Part shown: in pieces, positions 34,780 through 43,332 of the stretch | How the letters are laid out: each line of letters starts with the position of its first letter | Position numbering within the stretch: the first letter of the stretch is position 1 | Assembly: GCA_000802095.1 (NCBI GenBank) | Contig: JUEB01000001.1 | Span: 248,001-312,000, forward strand | From: Peptococcaceae bacterium BICA1-7 | GTDB taxonomy: Bacteria; Bacillota; Desulfotomaculia; Desulfotomaculales; Desulfocucumaceae | Direction of reading: 5' to 3' | DNA: 64,000 nt | Made by a program: the position numbers and the translations under genes | The notes under the pieces: generated by a model | What the model saw: the letters and a program-made list of their open reading frames with translations, nothing else | Told to the model about the DNA's origin: nothing | The model's database searches: none

Positions 34780-36429
34780 ATGGATCCTATCTGGTTTAAA
34801 TCTTGGCCTGACGGGATTCCCCGCCATATAGAATACCCTGAGGCAACCCTTCCCCAGGTAACCGCTCAACATGCCCGGGAAATTCCCGGACGGGAGGCCA
34901 TAAATTTTTATGGCTGCAGGATAAGCTATGACAGGCTTGAAAAAATGACCTCCTCCTTTGCCGCCTCCCTCTCTGCCAGGGGAGTTAAAAAGGGCGACAG
35001 AGTATGTCTTTTTATGGAGAACTGCCCTCAGTTCATTATTGCCACCCTGGGGATATGGAGAACGGGAGCCGTGGCAGTGCCTGCCAACCCCATGTTTATG
35101 GAGGAGGAGTTAAAGCACCAGCTGAATGACTCGGGATCCAAAACAATAGTGCTTCTGGACCTGCTCTATCCTGTACTGAAAAGGATAAAAAAGGAAACTA
35201 ACCTGGAAAATATAATTATTACCGGATACAGGGATTTTTTACCGCCCACCCCCAGCCTTCCCCTGCACCCCTCCCTGGAGGTCCCCAGGCAGCGTTATGA
35301 AGGCACGGTGGAAATGCTGACACTCCTTGACGGAGTCCCCGGCAAAAGCCGCGCCCCAATAAAGCCCGGCCAGGATCTGGCCCTGCTCCAGTATACCGCA
35401 GGAGCCACCGGGCCTCCCAAGGGTGCTATGATAACCCACTCCAACATGCTGTCCAACACAATCTGCTCGGCGATATGGAACAAGGCCGAGGAGGGTATCC
35501 ACCTGGCTGTGCTGCCCCTCTTTCATGTTACCGGACTTGTGCACAGCATGAACATGCCCCTGTACACCGGCGGCACCATAATACTACTGGCCCGCTTCGA
35601 CACCGAAACAGTGATCAGGGCAATAGAAAAATACCGGGTAACTCACTGGGTCAGCATAGCCACCATGAATATAGCCCTGGTAAATTACCCGGATGTAAAA
35701 AATCACGACCTTACCTCGCTGAAGACCTGTTCCTCCGGGGGGGCGCCCATACCGATAAAAATATTGGAGGATTTCAGGAGTATCACCGGGGCCGGGCTTG
35801 TGGAGGGATACGGGCTGAGCGAAACCATCTCACAGGTCATTGTAAATCCACTGGATAAGCCCCGCCACGGGTCGGTGGGAATTCCGGTGATCAACACCGA
35901 GATCAGGATTGCCTCCCTGGGCAACCCTAGCAGGGAAGCAGCCCTGGGAGAGATGGGAGAGCTTCTTGTAAAGGGGCCCCAGGTGTCCAGCGGATACTGG
36001 CAAAGGCCGGAAGAAACAGCCATCGCTATAAAGGACGGCTGGCTGAATACCGGGGACCTGGCCAGAATGGACCAGGACGGCTATATATATATAGTAGGCC
36101 GCAGGAAGGAAATGATCAACGCCTCGGGCTACAGTGTGTTTCCCCAGGAGGTGGAAAACTATCTTTACGAACATCCCGCGGTGGCAGAGGCCGCCGTGGT
36201 GGGAATACCGGACCCTTACCGGGGAGAAACAGTAAAGGCCTATATTGTGCTGAAAAGAGAGTATGAGAATAAGATCTCCGAGTCGGACATAATCAGCTGG
36301 GCCAGGAAGAAAATGGCCGCCTACAAATATCCCAGGGATGTAGAATTCTTAATGGATCTGCCCAGAAGCGGATCCGGCAAGATACTGCGCCATGTGCTGG
36401 CCCAAAACAGCAGGACGACGGGCGGCTGA
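34780..36429 (+). CDS. AMP-forming acyl-CoA synthetase (second copy)
   Basis: ATG 34780 with AGAAGG upstream; 549 residues. The N-terminus (DPIWFKSWPDGIPRHIEYPE) is similar to that of the ligase at 18883, so they are paralogs. The phosphate loop reads YTAGATGPPKGAM (about 203-215) instead of the usual YTSGTTGxPKG: two hydroxyl residues of the loop are changed to Ala. Other motifs are normal (YGLSETI, NTGDLA, GSGKILRH with the catalytic Lys). Activity may be altered. It lies behind the activator and may be transcribed with it. Confidence 0.9.
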   Translation: MDPIWFKSWPDGIPRHIEYPEATLPQVTAQHAREIPGREAINFYGCRISYDRLEKMTSSFAASLSARGVKKGDRVCLFMENCPQFIIATLGIWRTGAVAVPANPMFMEEELKHQLNDSGSKTIVLLDLLYPVLKRIKKETNLENIIITGYRDFLPPTPSLPLHPSLEVPRQRYEGTVEMLTLLDGVPGKSRAPIKPGQDLALLQYTAGATGPPKGAMITHSNMLSNTICSAIWNKAEEGIHLAVLPLFHVTGLVHSMNMPLYTGGTIILLARFDTETVIRAIEKYRVTHWVSIATMNIALVNYPDVKNHDLTSLKTCSSGGAPIPIKILEDFRSITGAGLVEGYGLSETISQVIVNPLDKPRHGSVGIPVINTEIRIASLGNPSREAALGEMGELLVKGPQVSSGYWQRPEETAIAIKDGWLNTGDLARMDQDGYIYIVGRRKEMINASGYSVFPQEVENYLYEHPAVAEAAVVGIPDPYRGETVKAYIVLKREYENKISESDIISWARKKMAAYKYPRDVEFLMDLPRSGSGKILRHVLAQNSRTTGG

Positions 36430-36455
36430 CCACCAGCTATAAGTTATTAATGAAG

Positions 36456-36488
36456 AAGGCCGCCCGCAATATTCCCGCAGGCGGCCTT
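36456..36488. terminator. bidirectional terminator between convergent genes
   Basis: AAGGCCGCC/GGCGGCCTT with a 15-base loop, between the ligase and the copper-amine-oxidase-N protein gene. Confidence 0.75.
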
Positions 36489-36506
36489 ATAATTATTAGG
36501 CAATAC

Positions 36507-38111
36507 TTATCGGTTGGTATATACATCCACCCTTCCGGTGACTTCGTCGTATTCTACACTGCAGCCCATCTCCTCGACTATAAACCTCAGGGGAACTATA
36601 TTCCTCCCTTTTTTTACCTCCGGTGCAATATCCATCGACATACTCTGTCCGTTTGAGATATACTGACTCTCATTGACAAACATTATAATGGTAAAGTCAC
36701 TCCGGGTAATGGTAACCTGATTTGGGTCCTTCCAGGCAACACCGCACCCCAGGGCCTCGGCCAGATTCCTTACCGGCACCATCACCCTTCCATCCCTCAT
36801 GTAGGGGGAAACATCAAATCTAATGGGCTTGCCGTCCAGGAACACGCTCACCGGCGCTTCCCCCGCCGGAGGTTCGGCCACAGCTGTCAGCCCGGCCAGA
36901 TCAGTGCTGTTTGTCGCGGTAAGAGCGGGAATATCCACCCTGGCACTGCTGTTTTCCTTCATATCAACGTTTATTAAAGCTGCTGCGCTGGCCTCCATAC
37001 CTTCTATGTTCATGTTCAGCACAAGGTTGTCCTCTTCCTTAAAGGCCCCGCCCTTTTGACTGTATTCACCGGTATAACTGACCTCAACGGTATTGCCGTC
37101 ACCTCCGGCAGCTACTTCCAGGCTGTACTGACCATTTAATTCAGTGGCCCTGCTTCCTGTAATGTCCGAGTTCAAAACCAACCCCACAGCAAAATCAGGG
37201 TCCTTTACTTCTGCCGCCAGGTCAACAGCTACCTTCCCGGCAGGATCGGGAGACATTTCCACTACCAATTTTTCAATATTTAACATGGCCAAAGCCTCTT
37301 TAATATCTGCCGGACCCAGGGGCGCTTGATTCCCGGATACGGAAAGACCTCCTAAAACCCCGCCTATTTCCTTTTCCAGGTCCTCCCTGCTGCGGGAAGG
37401 ATCACTGGCCAGCACAAAGTCTGCCATAAGGTCGGTAGCTCTTTCCTGCTCCAGCACCACTTTCAGCATTACAGAGGTTACTACCTCTTCAAGCCCCTTG
37501 CTGTCCAGGCTAAATATAATGTTTCCGCCGGAAGTTGAAAAGTATTTGTCAGGAACAGCCTCCACTATGAAAAGCAGCAGATCCCTGTATACTGAAATCA
37601 TCTTCTGGGAGTCCGCAGAATTAAAGACGGCCCAAAACTCTTCCATCTCCGGAGTCTCTGTATAGATGTACTCATTAATACTTCCGGGATCGACCCCCAT
37701 TAACAGTGACGGATTGACCAACAGAGCAATATCCACAAAATCTCTGGTAAAAATTACTTTATTTCCGTCAACATAAACGCTGCCTTTGTACTGCTTTTTA
37801 TCATAGGTCCCGGCAATGCCAACCTGCAGCTTTTTTTGCAGGGTGTTTAAACTCCCGTCCAGCTTAAGCCCCGAGCCCTCCAGTTCTTTGGCGGGCGCGC
37901 CCAGGTCATCCAAACCCTGCAAGTCCTTAACTGAAATGGCAAAGGATCCTTCGAAGCCCTTGTAAATATCAAAATAATTAGGCTGGGAATTTTTTATTCT
38001 TTCCATAAGCATTTCCTTGGGTGAATCCTGATCAGCCCGGGCGGCGCCGGCTATTCCGGTCAACAGCAGGGTAATCAGGGCCAGCAGCAGAACAATCCTG
38101 GATTTTTTCAA
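36507..38111 (-). CDS. exported protein with copper-amine-oxidase-N (stalk) domain
   Basis: TTG 38111 has GGGAGG about 10 bases upstream and gives a clean signal peptide (KKSRIVLLLALITLLLTGIA, cleavage near ARA-DQ); 534 residues. The middle (about 25-410) is an uncharacterised beta-rich region. The C-terminal 110 residues are two stalk-type repeats (GRVMVPVRNLAEALGCGVAW and GRNIVPLRFIVEEMGCSVEY), very common in exported proteins of Clostridia and thought to bind the cell wall or other proteins. Not an enzyme of the amine oxidase type. Confidence 0.85.
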   Translation of the reverse strand: MKKSRIVLLLALITLLLTGIAGAARADQDSPKEMLMERIKNSQPNYFDIYKGFEGSFAISVKDLQGLDDLGAPAKELEGSGLKLDGSLNTLQKKLQVGIAGTYDKKQYKGSVYVDGNKVIFTRDFVDIALLVNPSLLMGVDPGSINEYIYTETPEMEEFWAVFNSADSQKMISVYRDLLLFIVEAVPDKYFSTSGGNIIFSLDSKGLEEVVTSVMLKVVLEQERATDLMADFVLASDPSRSREDLEKEIGGVLGGLSVSGNQAPLGPADIKEALAMLNIEKLVVEMSPDPAGKVAVDLAAEVKDPDFAVGLVLNSDITGSRATELNGQYSLEVAAGGDGNTVEVSYTGEYSQKGGAFKEEDNLVLNMNIEGMEASAAALINVDMKENSSARVDIPALTATNSTDLAGLTAVAEPPAGEAPVSVFLDGKPIRFDVSPYMRDGRVMVPVRNLAEALGCGVAWKDPNQVTITRSDFTIIMFVNESQYISNGQSMSMDIAPEVKKGRNIVPLRFIVEEMGCSVEYDEVTGRVDVYTNR

Positions 38112-38236
38112 AGTTAAAGATTCCTCCCTTATCAATTAATTAGCAAACGTCGGCACAGGTATACCAAACTAAGATACCACAACCGTCTTTTCCTGGCAAT
38201 AATTCCTAGGTCTTATTATTACAGAAATTTTAGCTC

Positions 38237-39691
38237 TTAATAATCTTTAAAGCGGCTTCCGGTGAGCTTCTGAAGCCTTGTGATGGCCGAAAAGGCATTT
38301 TTTATCAGAGACTGCTCAAACCTGCTTAGCCTGTAAGGATTTATATAGTTGTCAGCCTCCCTGCCCTGACTGACTTTTTTCAGATTCTCCCTTATGCGCA
38401 GCATCATTAAGAACTCGAAGGAGTTTTTAACAAATTCGACATCCTCAGCCGGCAGTATGCCCTTTTCCCTGATCCCGTCCAACCTGTCCAGGGTTGAGGT
38501 TTGGGCTATGCCGTTATTAACGGCATACAGGCGGACACAGCTGGTAATATGCCTGCAGATGGCTTTGAGGTTTATTTCATTCTTCCGGGGACCTGCCTTT
38601 TCGGTGGCAAAGCCGCCAAAAATATTGAGGGGAACACGGGCCTGCAACTCCTCGGCCAGGTAGTGTGTTGCCCTGACCGGCTTTTGGAAAACAGCAAATA
38701 CATGGTCCCAGAGACGCCGGGACAGGTCAAGGCTGCCGTGGATCCCCCTGAAATCCAGCAGTTCCGAAAGAGCCCGGGTATCCCCGGGATCAGCCCGGTG
38801 GGCCCACTCCTCAACAGCATTTTTCCACTGGGACAGGGATCGGCACCACTGTGGATTAGAAGCCATGGTACCTCCCCTGCACCAGTCGAAGCCGGCCCTG
38901 ACCAGCTCTTCCACCACCATGCCCCCCAGGAGCTGAAAGTATCTGCCTTTGTCAGGGCTGCAGTCTGCATAAATTATGGCGTTGTCCTGATCTGTCCGCA
39001 GGGTCTGCTCCTTCCTCCCGGCGCTCCCCATATTAATAAAGCAGTATTCCACCGGCGGGCCGCCATGGCCCTCTTCTAACATCCTATCCAGACAGAATTC
39101 AATTACCCGGCAGGTCAGCCGGTCGTGCAGCTCGGTTATTATTTCGAAAAGCTCCGGGGCAGTAGCCCTTTCAGCCACCAGGGCATTGAGGAAGCTGCCC
39201 ACCTCTTGCCCTATCCTGGCCAGTTCTTCCAGATTATTGGCCGTTTCAATCTTGTCGGCCACCCACAGACTTCCTGCGCTCCTGGTCTTGATCAGGTCCC
39301 GAATAGTCAGTATACCGGCCAGCTTTTCCCCATCCACAACCACCAGGTGCTTTACCTGGTGCTTTACCATTTTTAAGAGGGCCTGGTTGTAAAAATCATT
39401 TTCCCTTATGTAAACCAGCCTGTTATCCATGACCAGCTCAATGGCAAGGTCCTCCACCTGGTGTGAAGCTATGGCAAGAACCTTATGCACCAGATCTTTT
39501 TCAGTTGCCATGCCCACGGGGCGGCCCCCGTCGTCAACCACAATTACCGAGCTGATGCTGTTTTGGGCCATTAGAAAGGCCACCCTTGACACCGGCTCCT
39601 GAGGCCGGCAGGTAACCGGTGACCTTGTCATCAACTGGCTTACCCTCTTGCGCAGGAGAGGAGACTCATTGGGAAAGATGTCTTCACTCAT
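38237..39691 (-). CDS. CBS-domain / DUF294 putative nucleotidyltransferase
   Basis: 484 residues. Two CBS motifs (about 15-135: LMTRSPVTCRPQEPVSRVAF and ELVMDNRLVYIRENDFYNQA) bind adenine nucleotides. They are followed by a DUF294 nucleotidyltransferase-like domain with the GSAGRKEQTLRTDQDNAIIY signature (about 243-262) and the DUF294_C substrate-binding-like domain. These proteins are thought to regulate or modify partners in response to energy charge; the target is unknown. Standalone gene. Confidence 0.88.
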   Translation of the reverse strand: MSEDIFPNESPLLRKRVSQLMTRSPVTCRPQEPVSRVAFLMAQNSISSVIVVDDGGRPVGMATEKDLVHKVLAIASHQVEDLAIELVMDNRLVYIRENDFYNQALLKMVKHQVKHLVVVDGEKLAGILTIRDLIKTRSAGSLWVADKIETANNLEELARIGQEVGSFLNALVAERATAPELFEIITELHDRLTCRVIEFCLDRMLEEGHGGPPVEYCFINMGSAGRKEQTLRTDQDNAIIYADCSPDKGRYFQLLGGMVVEELVRAGFDWCRGGTMASNPQWCRSLSQWKNAVEEWAHRADPGDTRALSELLDFRGIHGSLDLSRRLWDHVFAVFQKPVRATHYLAEELQARVPLNIFGGFATEKAGPRKNEINLKAICRHITSCVRLYAVNNGIAQTSTLDRLDGIREKGILPAEDVEFVKNSFEFLMMLRIRENLKKVSQGREADNYINPYRLSRFEQSLIKNAFSAITRLQKLTGSRFKDY

Positions 39692-39802
39692 AACACCAGC
39701 CCCTGTTTTAACATTTTACTGGAGTTTTTATTTCAAATTGTATAATCTATTTATGTAATAATCAATTAATGAATAAGATAAAAAGTTTACGGGGAGTTGT
39801 TT

Positions 39803-40639
39803 ATGGATTTTTTAATTTTCCTGCAGTCCTTTGCCCGCCCTGCCCTGGACACCTTTTTCCAGGCGGTGACCCTGCTGGGAGAAGACACTTTTATGATAGC
39901 GCTGGCGGTGGCTGTCTACTGGTGTTTTGACAAGAGGCTGGGCTTCAGGCTGGGAGCGTTATACTGCCTTTCCATGATATTGAATAACTCTATCAAGGAA
40001 GTTGTAGCAGCCCCCCGACCCATAGGCATGGAGGGAATACGGTCTCTGAGTATTGAGAGCGCCACCGGCTACTCCTTTCCCAGCGGTCATACCCAGGGGA
40101 CAACCACCTTCTGGACCACCCTTTCCCAGGCCTTCCACAGGTGGTGGCTTTATGCCCTGGCCTTAGGTGTTATAGCCCTGGTGGGTTTTTCAAGACTCTA
40201 CCTGGGAGTGCACTACCCGGAGGATGTTCTCTGGGGGGCGGTTTTCGGTATTGCGGTGACAGTTGTGGGGGGACCGATCATAACAGCGCTGGAAAACCAC
40301 CGGTTTACCCTGTGGTGGCCTTGCCTGCTGCTGGCGGGGGCTGTGGGGGCGGCCCTGCTTCTGGGGGCCGGGGCCGACTCCTACAAGGCCTGTGGTGCTC
40401 TGGCCGGTATTTTTACAGGACGCATCCTCGATGAGAAATATATACATTTTGAGGTCCAGGGAGGCATCTTTTTTAATATTTTCAAACTCCTGGCCGGCAT
40501 GGCCGTACTGCTGGCCATAAAGGAGGCGCTCAAGGGAGCACTGCCGGAGGGCCCTGCCGGTGATTTCACCAGATACCTAGCGGTAGGTATCTGGACCAGT
40601 GCCGGAGCCCCCTGGATCTTCACCAGAATGAGGCGCTAA
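39803..40639 (+). CDS. PAP2-family membrane phosphatase
   Basis: ATG 39803 with GGGGAG six bases upstream (TTG 39797 is too close); 278 residues. The three PAP2 motifs are present: KEVVAAPRP, SFPSGHTQG and SRLYLGVHYPEDV. The family removes phosphate from lipid phosphates such as undecaprenyl pyrophosphate or phosphatidate at the outer face of the membrane. At least six helices; the C-terminal 110 residues add a further membrane domain beyond the minimal PAP2 fold. Confidence 0.9.
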   Translation: MDFLIFLQSFARPALDTFFQAVTLLGEDTFMIALAVAVYWCFDKRLGFRLGALYCLSMILNNSIKEVVAAPRPIGMEGIRSLSIESATGYSFPSGHTQGTTTFWTTLSQAFHRWWLYALALGVIALVGFSRLYLGVHYPEDVLWGAVFGIAVTVVGGPIITALENHRFTLWWPCLLLAGAVGAALLLGAGADSYKACGALAGIFTGRILDEKYIHFEVQGGIFFNIFKLLAGMAVLLAIKEALKGALPEGPAGDFTRYLAVGIWTSAGAPWIFTRMRR

Positions 40640-40691
40640 ATACCGTTTAAGCATTACCTCTCGGGTCTCTATTAATTAGTACCCGTAAGCC

Positions 40692-41585
40692 TCACTGCTT
40701 GCAGTCAAAACTGCAGTCCACACAGCGCTCATCACAGGGCTCCACCTTTATTACCACATCGGTCTCCGAAAGACGGAACTCTATTTTTTCCTCCAGCTCC
40801 CGGCAGGTGTCATATATAAATTTAACCGGAAGGTCCCGGGGAAAAACAAGGTGCAGATCGATAAATCTCCGGGAGCCGGCCTTGCGGGTCCTGAGCTCAT
40901 GGTATTCCAGAAATTTAACCGAATTTTCCTCCAGTACATCATTAATAGCATTTATTTCACCTTCCGAAAGCCTTTCGTCAACTATCACCCTAAAGGATTT
41001 TAATACCAGGCCGCACCCCGTTTTCATAATTAAAAGCGATACCCCAATGGCGATCAGGGGGTCTATAATCATCAGCCCAGTCAGCTTGATAGCAGCCAGA
41101 CCGGCGAAAATGCCCAGGGAAGTGTACACGTCAGTCCTGAGGTGCAGAGCATCGCCCTCCAGGGCCGGTGAGTCCGTTTCCCTGGCCACCTTCATAAGTC
41201 TGCTGGAAACAAGTATGTTCACCACAACTGATACCGCCATGACCCCTACCCCGATGCCCAGGGAATGAATTTCTGACGGGTGCAGCAGCCTGGGGACTGC
41301 CTCTGTCAATATTACAACGGCGGCTACAATAATAAGCACAGCCTCAACAATACTGGCCACATTTTCATATTTACCATGACCGTATGGGTGCTCGGGGTCG
41401 GCCGGCTTGCTGGACTGCCTTACCGACAGGTAGGCAATTACCGAGGCTATCAGGTCTATTCCGGAGTGTATGGCCTCGGAAATAACGCTTATAGATCCCA
41501 TGAAAACACCAACCACCAGCTTTAATAGCGTAAGGATGGAATTTGACAGAACCGATAGCAAAGCCGTATTTACCTTTTTATTCAT
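40692..41585 (-). CDS. cation diffusion facilitator (CDF) efflux transporter
   Basis: ATG 41585 with GGGAGG upstream; 297 residues. Six helices, with the metal site HSGIDLIASVIAYLSVRQS (the HxxxD of helix 2) and a second in helix 5. The cytoplasmic C-terminal domain (KFLEYHELRTRKAGSRRFID, LHLVF) is the FieF/ZitB dimer domain, and the protein ends with a Cys-rich tail (CDERCVDCSFDC) that may bind metal. It exports a divalent metal against protons. The leader upstream carries a promoter and terminator, suggesting attenuation. Confidence 0.9.
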   Translation of the reverse strand: MNKKVNTALLSVLSNSILTLLKLVVGVFMGSISVISEAIHSGIDLIASVIAYLSVRQSSKPADPEHPYGHGKYENVASIVEAVLIIVAAVVILTEAVPRLLHPSEIHSLGIGVGVMAVSVVVNILVSSRLMKVARETDSPALEGDALHLRTDVYTSLGIFAGLAAIKLTGLMIIDPLIAIGVSLLIMKTGCGLVLKSFRVIVDERLSEGEINAINDVLEENSVKFLEYHELRTRKAGSRRFIDLHLVFPRDLPVKFIYDTCRELEEKIEFRLSETDVVIKVEPCDERCVDCSFDCKQ

Positions 41586-41620
41586 TCCTGAAAACCTCCC
41601 ACAAACCACTGATTGGTGAT

Positions 41621-41663
41621 AAAAAACCCCGTGGCACAGTTTAGTGTCCCACGGGGTTTTTTT
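41621..41663 (-). terminator. terminator in the leader of the CDF transporter gene
   Basis: AAAAACCCCGTGG/CCACGGGGTTTTT with strong T-runs on both strands. On the minus strand it lies between the predicted promoter (41734-41762) and the transporter start, the position of an attenuator. Confidence 0.8.
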
Positions 41664-41733
41664 ATCAACCCGCTGCCGTTCGGCCCGGTCAAAAGACCTG
41701 ACAAAAGCAGTTAATTTTTAGACCATTACCGGA
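41664..41733 (-). promoter_or_regulatory. structured leader of the CDF gene, possible riboswitch
   Basis: The minus-strand leader folds into a GGTC-TTTT-GACC hairpin within an outer CTGC/GCAG pairing and then AGCGGGTT ahead of the terminator, whose A/C-rich arm could compete with GGGTT. It does not match any metal riboswitch I can recall (NiCo, yybP-ykoY). Candidate only. Confidence 0.4.
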
Positions 41734-41762
41734 ATTTTAACATCGCCCTAATAAATAGTCAA
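41734..41762 (-). promoter_or_regulatory. sigma-A promoter of the CDF gene
   Basis: Minus strand TTGACT, 17 bases, TAAAAT (-10 at 41734-41739, -35 at 41757-41762). Confidence 0.75.
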
Positions 41763-41927
41763 TATTGAAGAGCAAACTGGGACAGGCAGCCTTCCTGCCA
41801 TTTTTTTGCAACTGAATTACCCTGCTCTTATGGTATAATTGTAACAAAACCGTAACATTTTTGAGCCAACTTTGACATACTCACTCTTTATAATAAACTT
41901 AAGCTTTTAGAAAAGGAGGAACGTCCG

Positions 41928-42293
41928 GTGAGAAAAAAATTTATTGCGCTCCTACTGGTTGCGGCTTTGGCGGCCCTGATAGCTGCCCCTGCCTTCGCGG
42001 AAACCACCCAGGATGCCAAGTCATGGTTTGAAAGCAGGTTTGCGGCCAAGCAGGCCTGGGTTGACCAGGCGGTTAAGGACGGCAGGATCACTGCAGAGCA
42101 GGGTGAGACATGGAAGAACCATTTTAACGAAATGTATAAGTTCCAGGAGCAAAATGGCTTTACCTGCCCCATGGGAGGACCTGGACAGGGCAGGGGCCAG
42201 GGTTTCGGAATGGGCAACGGCCAAGGCTTCGGCAGAGGCGGCGGCATGGGAGGCGGAATGGGATGGGGCGTCCAGGCTCCGGCCCAGCAATAA
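41928..42293 (+). CDS. exported DUF2680-type protein with Gly-rich tail
   Basis: GTG 41928 with AAAAGGAGGAA upstream; 121 residues. Signal peptide with cleavage after AFA (residue about 24). A helical region of DUF2680 type follows (FESRFAAKQAWVDQAVKDGR, ITAEQGETWKNHFNEMYKF), then a flexible Gly/Met/Gln tail. These small proteins are common in Desulfotomaculum relatives, and their function is unknown. A clean terminator follows. Confidence 0.8.
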   Translation: MRKKFIALLLVAALAALIAAPAFAETTQDAKSWFESRFAAKQAWVDQAVKDGRITAEQGETWKNHFNEMYKFQEQNGFTCPMGGPGQGRGQGFGMGNGQGFGRGGGMGGGMGWGVQAPAQQ

Positions 42294-42310
42294 GTATACT
42301 TAAGGACCAG

Positions 42311-42341
42311 AAAGGCTGCGGCATATATGCCGCAGCCTTTT
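42311..42341 (+). terminator. terminator of the DUF2680-type gene
   Basis: AAAGGCTGCGGCAT/ATGCCGCAGCCTTT with T4. Confidence 0.85.
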
Positions 42342-42421
42342 CATGCGCCTCCCGTCTCCCGACCAGAGGCACTACCTCTAAGCATTCTCCTGTCTCCTGA
42401 CCCCAAAGACACTCTAATAAG

Positions 42422-43168
42422 CTACTTAACGTAAAAATCCACATTAACCACAGCGGTTATCTCCTTTTCCAGGGTGGAGGTGTCATTAATCCCAGAGTCG
42501 GAAACATCGGTGGAGTTTAGCCTGGTTATCTGGAAAACCCCCATTTTTGCCGACTTAAGGGCGCCTATTTTACCACCGCTGTTCTGGGCCAGCTGCTCCG
42601 CCCTGTTCCTGGCGTCCTTGGAGGCCTCGGCCAGCATGTCAACCTTAAGGTCATTCAGCTTTGTATAAAAATACTGGGGGGGATCGGACTGAAACTGCAC
42701 CCCCTGGTTAATAAGCTCGGTGGATGACCGGGAGAGATCGGTTATCTTATCAACCTGATCCGATTTCAGCTCTATTCTCTGGTTGAGCAGGTAGCCTTCC
42801 ACCTCATTGGTGGGCATGCCGTTGGGAGCTATCCTGTGAATGGGCATAGTGTTTATGGATGAGACAACAATCTGGCCCTCCGGAACTCCTTTTTCCACCA
42901 GGTAGGCCTTTACCTTGATCAAGTCCTGGTTTAACCTGGCATACGCCTCGGACAGCTGGGCAGACTGAGCCGAAAAGGTCCCGCTCCAGACAATCAGATC
43001 AGATATTATGGCCTTTTTGGCCGCCCCGGTAACAGTAATGGTATTCTTACTGCCTGAATAATTTTTCACCGCCCCGGCCATGATGGCCGAACAAACTATC
43101 AGGGCTATAGAAATAATCACTGCCGTCACCATAATAGTAGGGTTTTTTCCTTCACCGGGAATGTTCAT
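42422..43168 (-). CDS. SIMPL (DUF541) domain protein
   Basis: ATG 43168 with AAAAGGAGG upstream; 248 residues. One N-terminal helix (MVTAVIISIALIVCSAIMAG) anchors it or acts as a signal, followed by the SIMPL domain (NTITVTGAAKKAIISDLIVW, VEGYLLNQRIELKSDQVDKI, AEASKDARNRAEQLAQNSGG). The family is oligomeric and extracytoplasmic, linked to envelope stress and signalling. Function here unknown. Confidence 0.88.
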   Translation of the reverse strand: MNIPGEGKNPTIMVTAVIISIALIVCSAIMAGAVKNYSGSKNTITVTGAAKKAIISDLIVWSGTFSAQSAQLSEAYARLNQDLIKVKAYLVEKGVPEGQIVVSSINTMPIHRIAPNGMPTNEVEGYLLNQRIELKSDQVDKITDLSRSSTELINQGVQFQSDPPQYFYTKLNDLKVDMLAEASKDARNRAEQLAQNSGGKIGALKSAKMGVFQITRLNSTDVSDSGINDTSTLEKEITAVVNVDFYVK

Positions 43169-43233
43169 AGCTTTCCTCCTTTTATAATCTCTCCTCAATT
43201 GACTACTTTTCCGTCCGTAATGTTCCAGCCGTT

Positions 43234-43268
43234 AAATAAAAAACGCTGCCCCTTGAATGACAGCGTTT
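43234..43268 (-). terminator. terminator of the serine peptidase gene
   Basis: AAACGCTG/CAGCGTTT with a T-rich tail on the minus strand. Confidence 0.7.
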
Positions 43269-43332
43269 AAAATATTCACTGCTTTTTTCAATAAACCCTG
43301 GAAAACCGAAAAGGGGAAAAAGAAAAATACAA

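Noticed and set aside
41850-41905. TTGACATACTCACTCTTTATAAT as the promoter of the DUF2680-type gene
   Set aside because: The hexamers are both near consensus but only about 11 bases apart, so they cannot form one sigma-A promoter.
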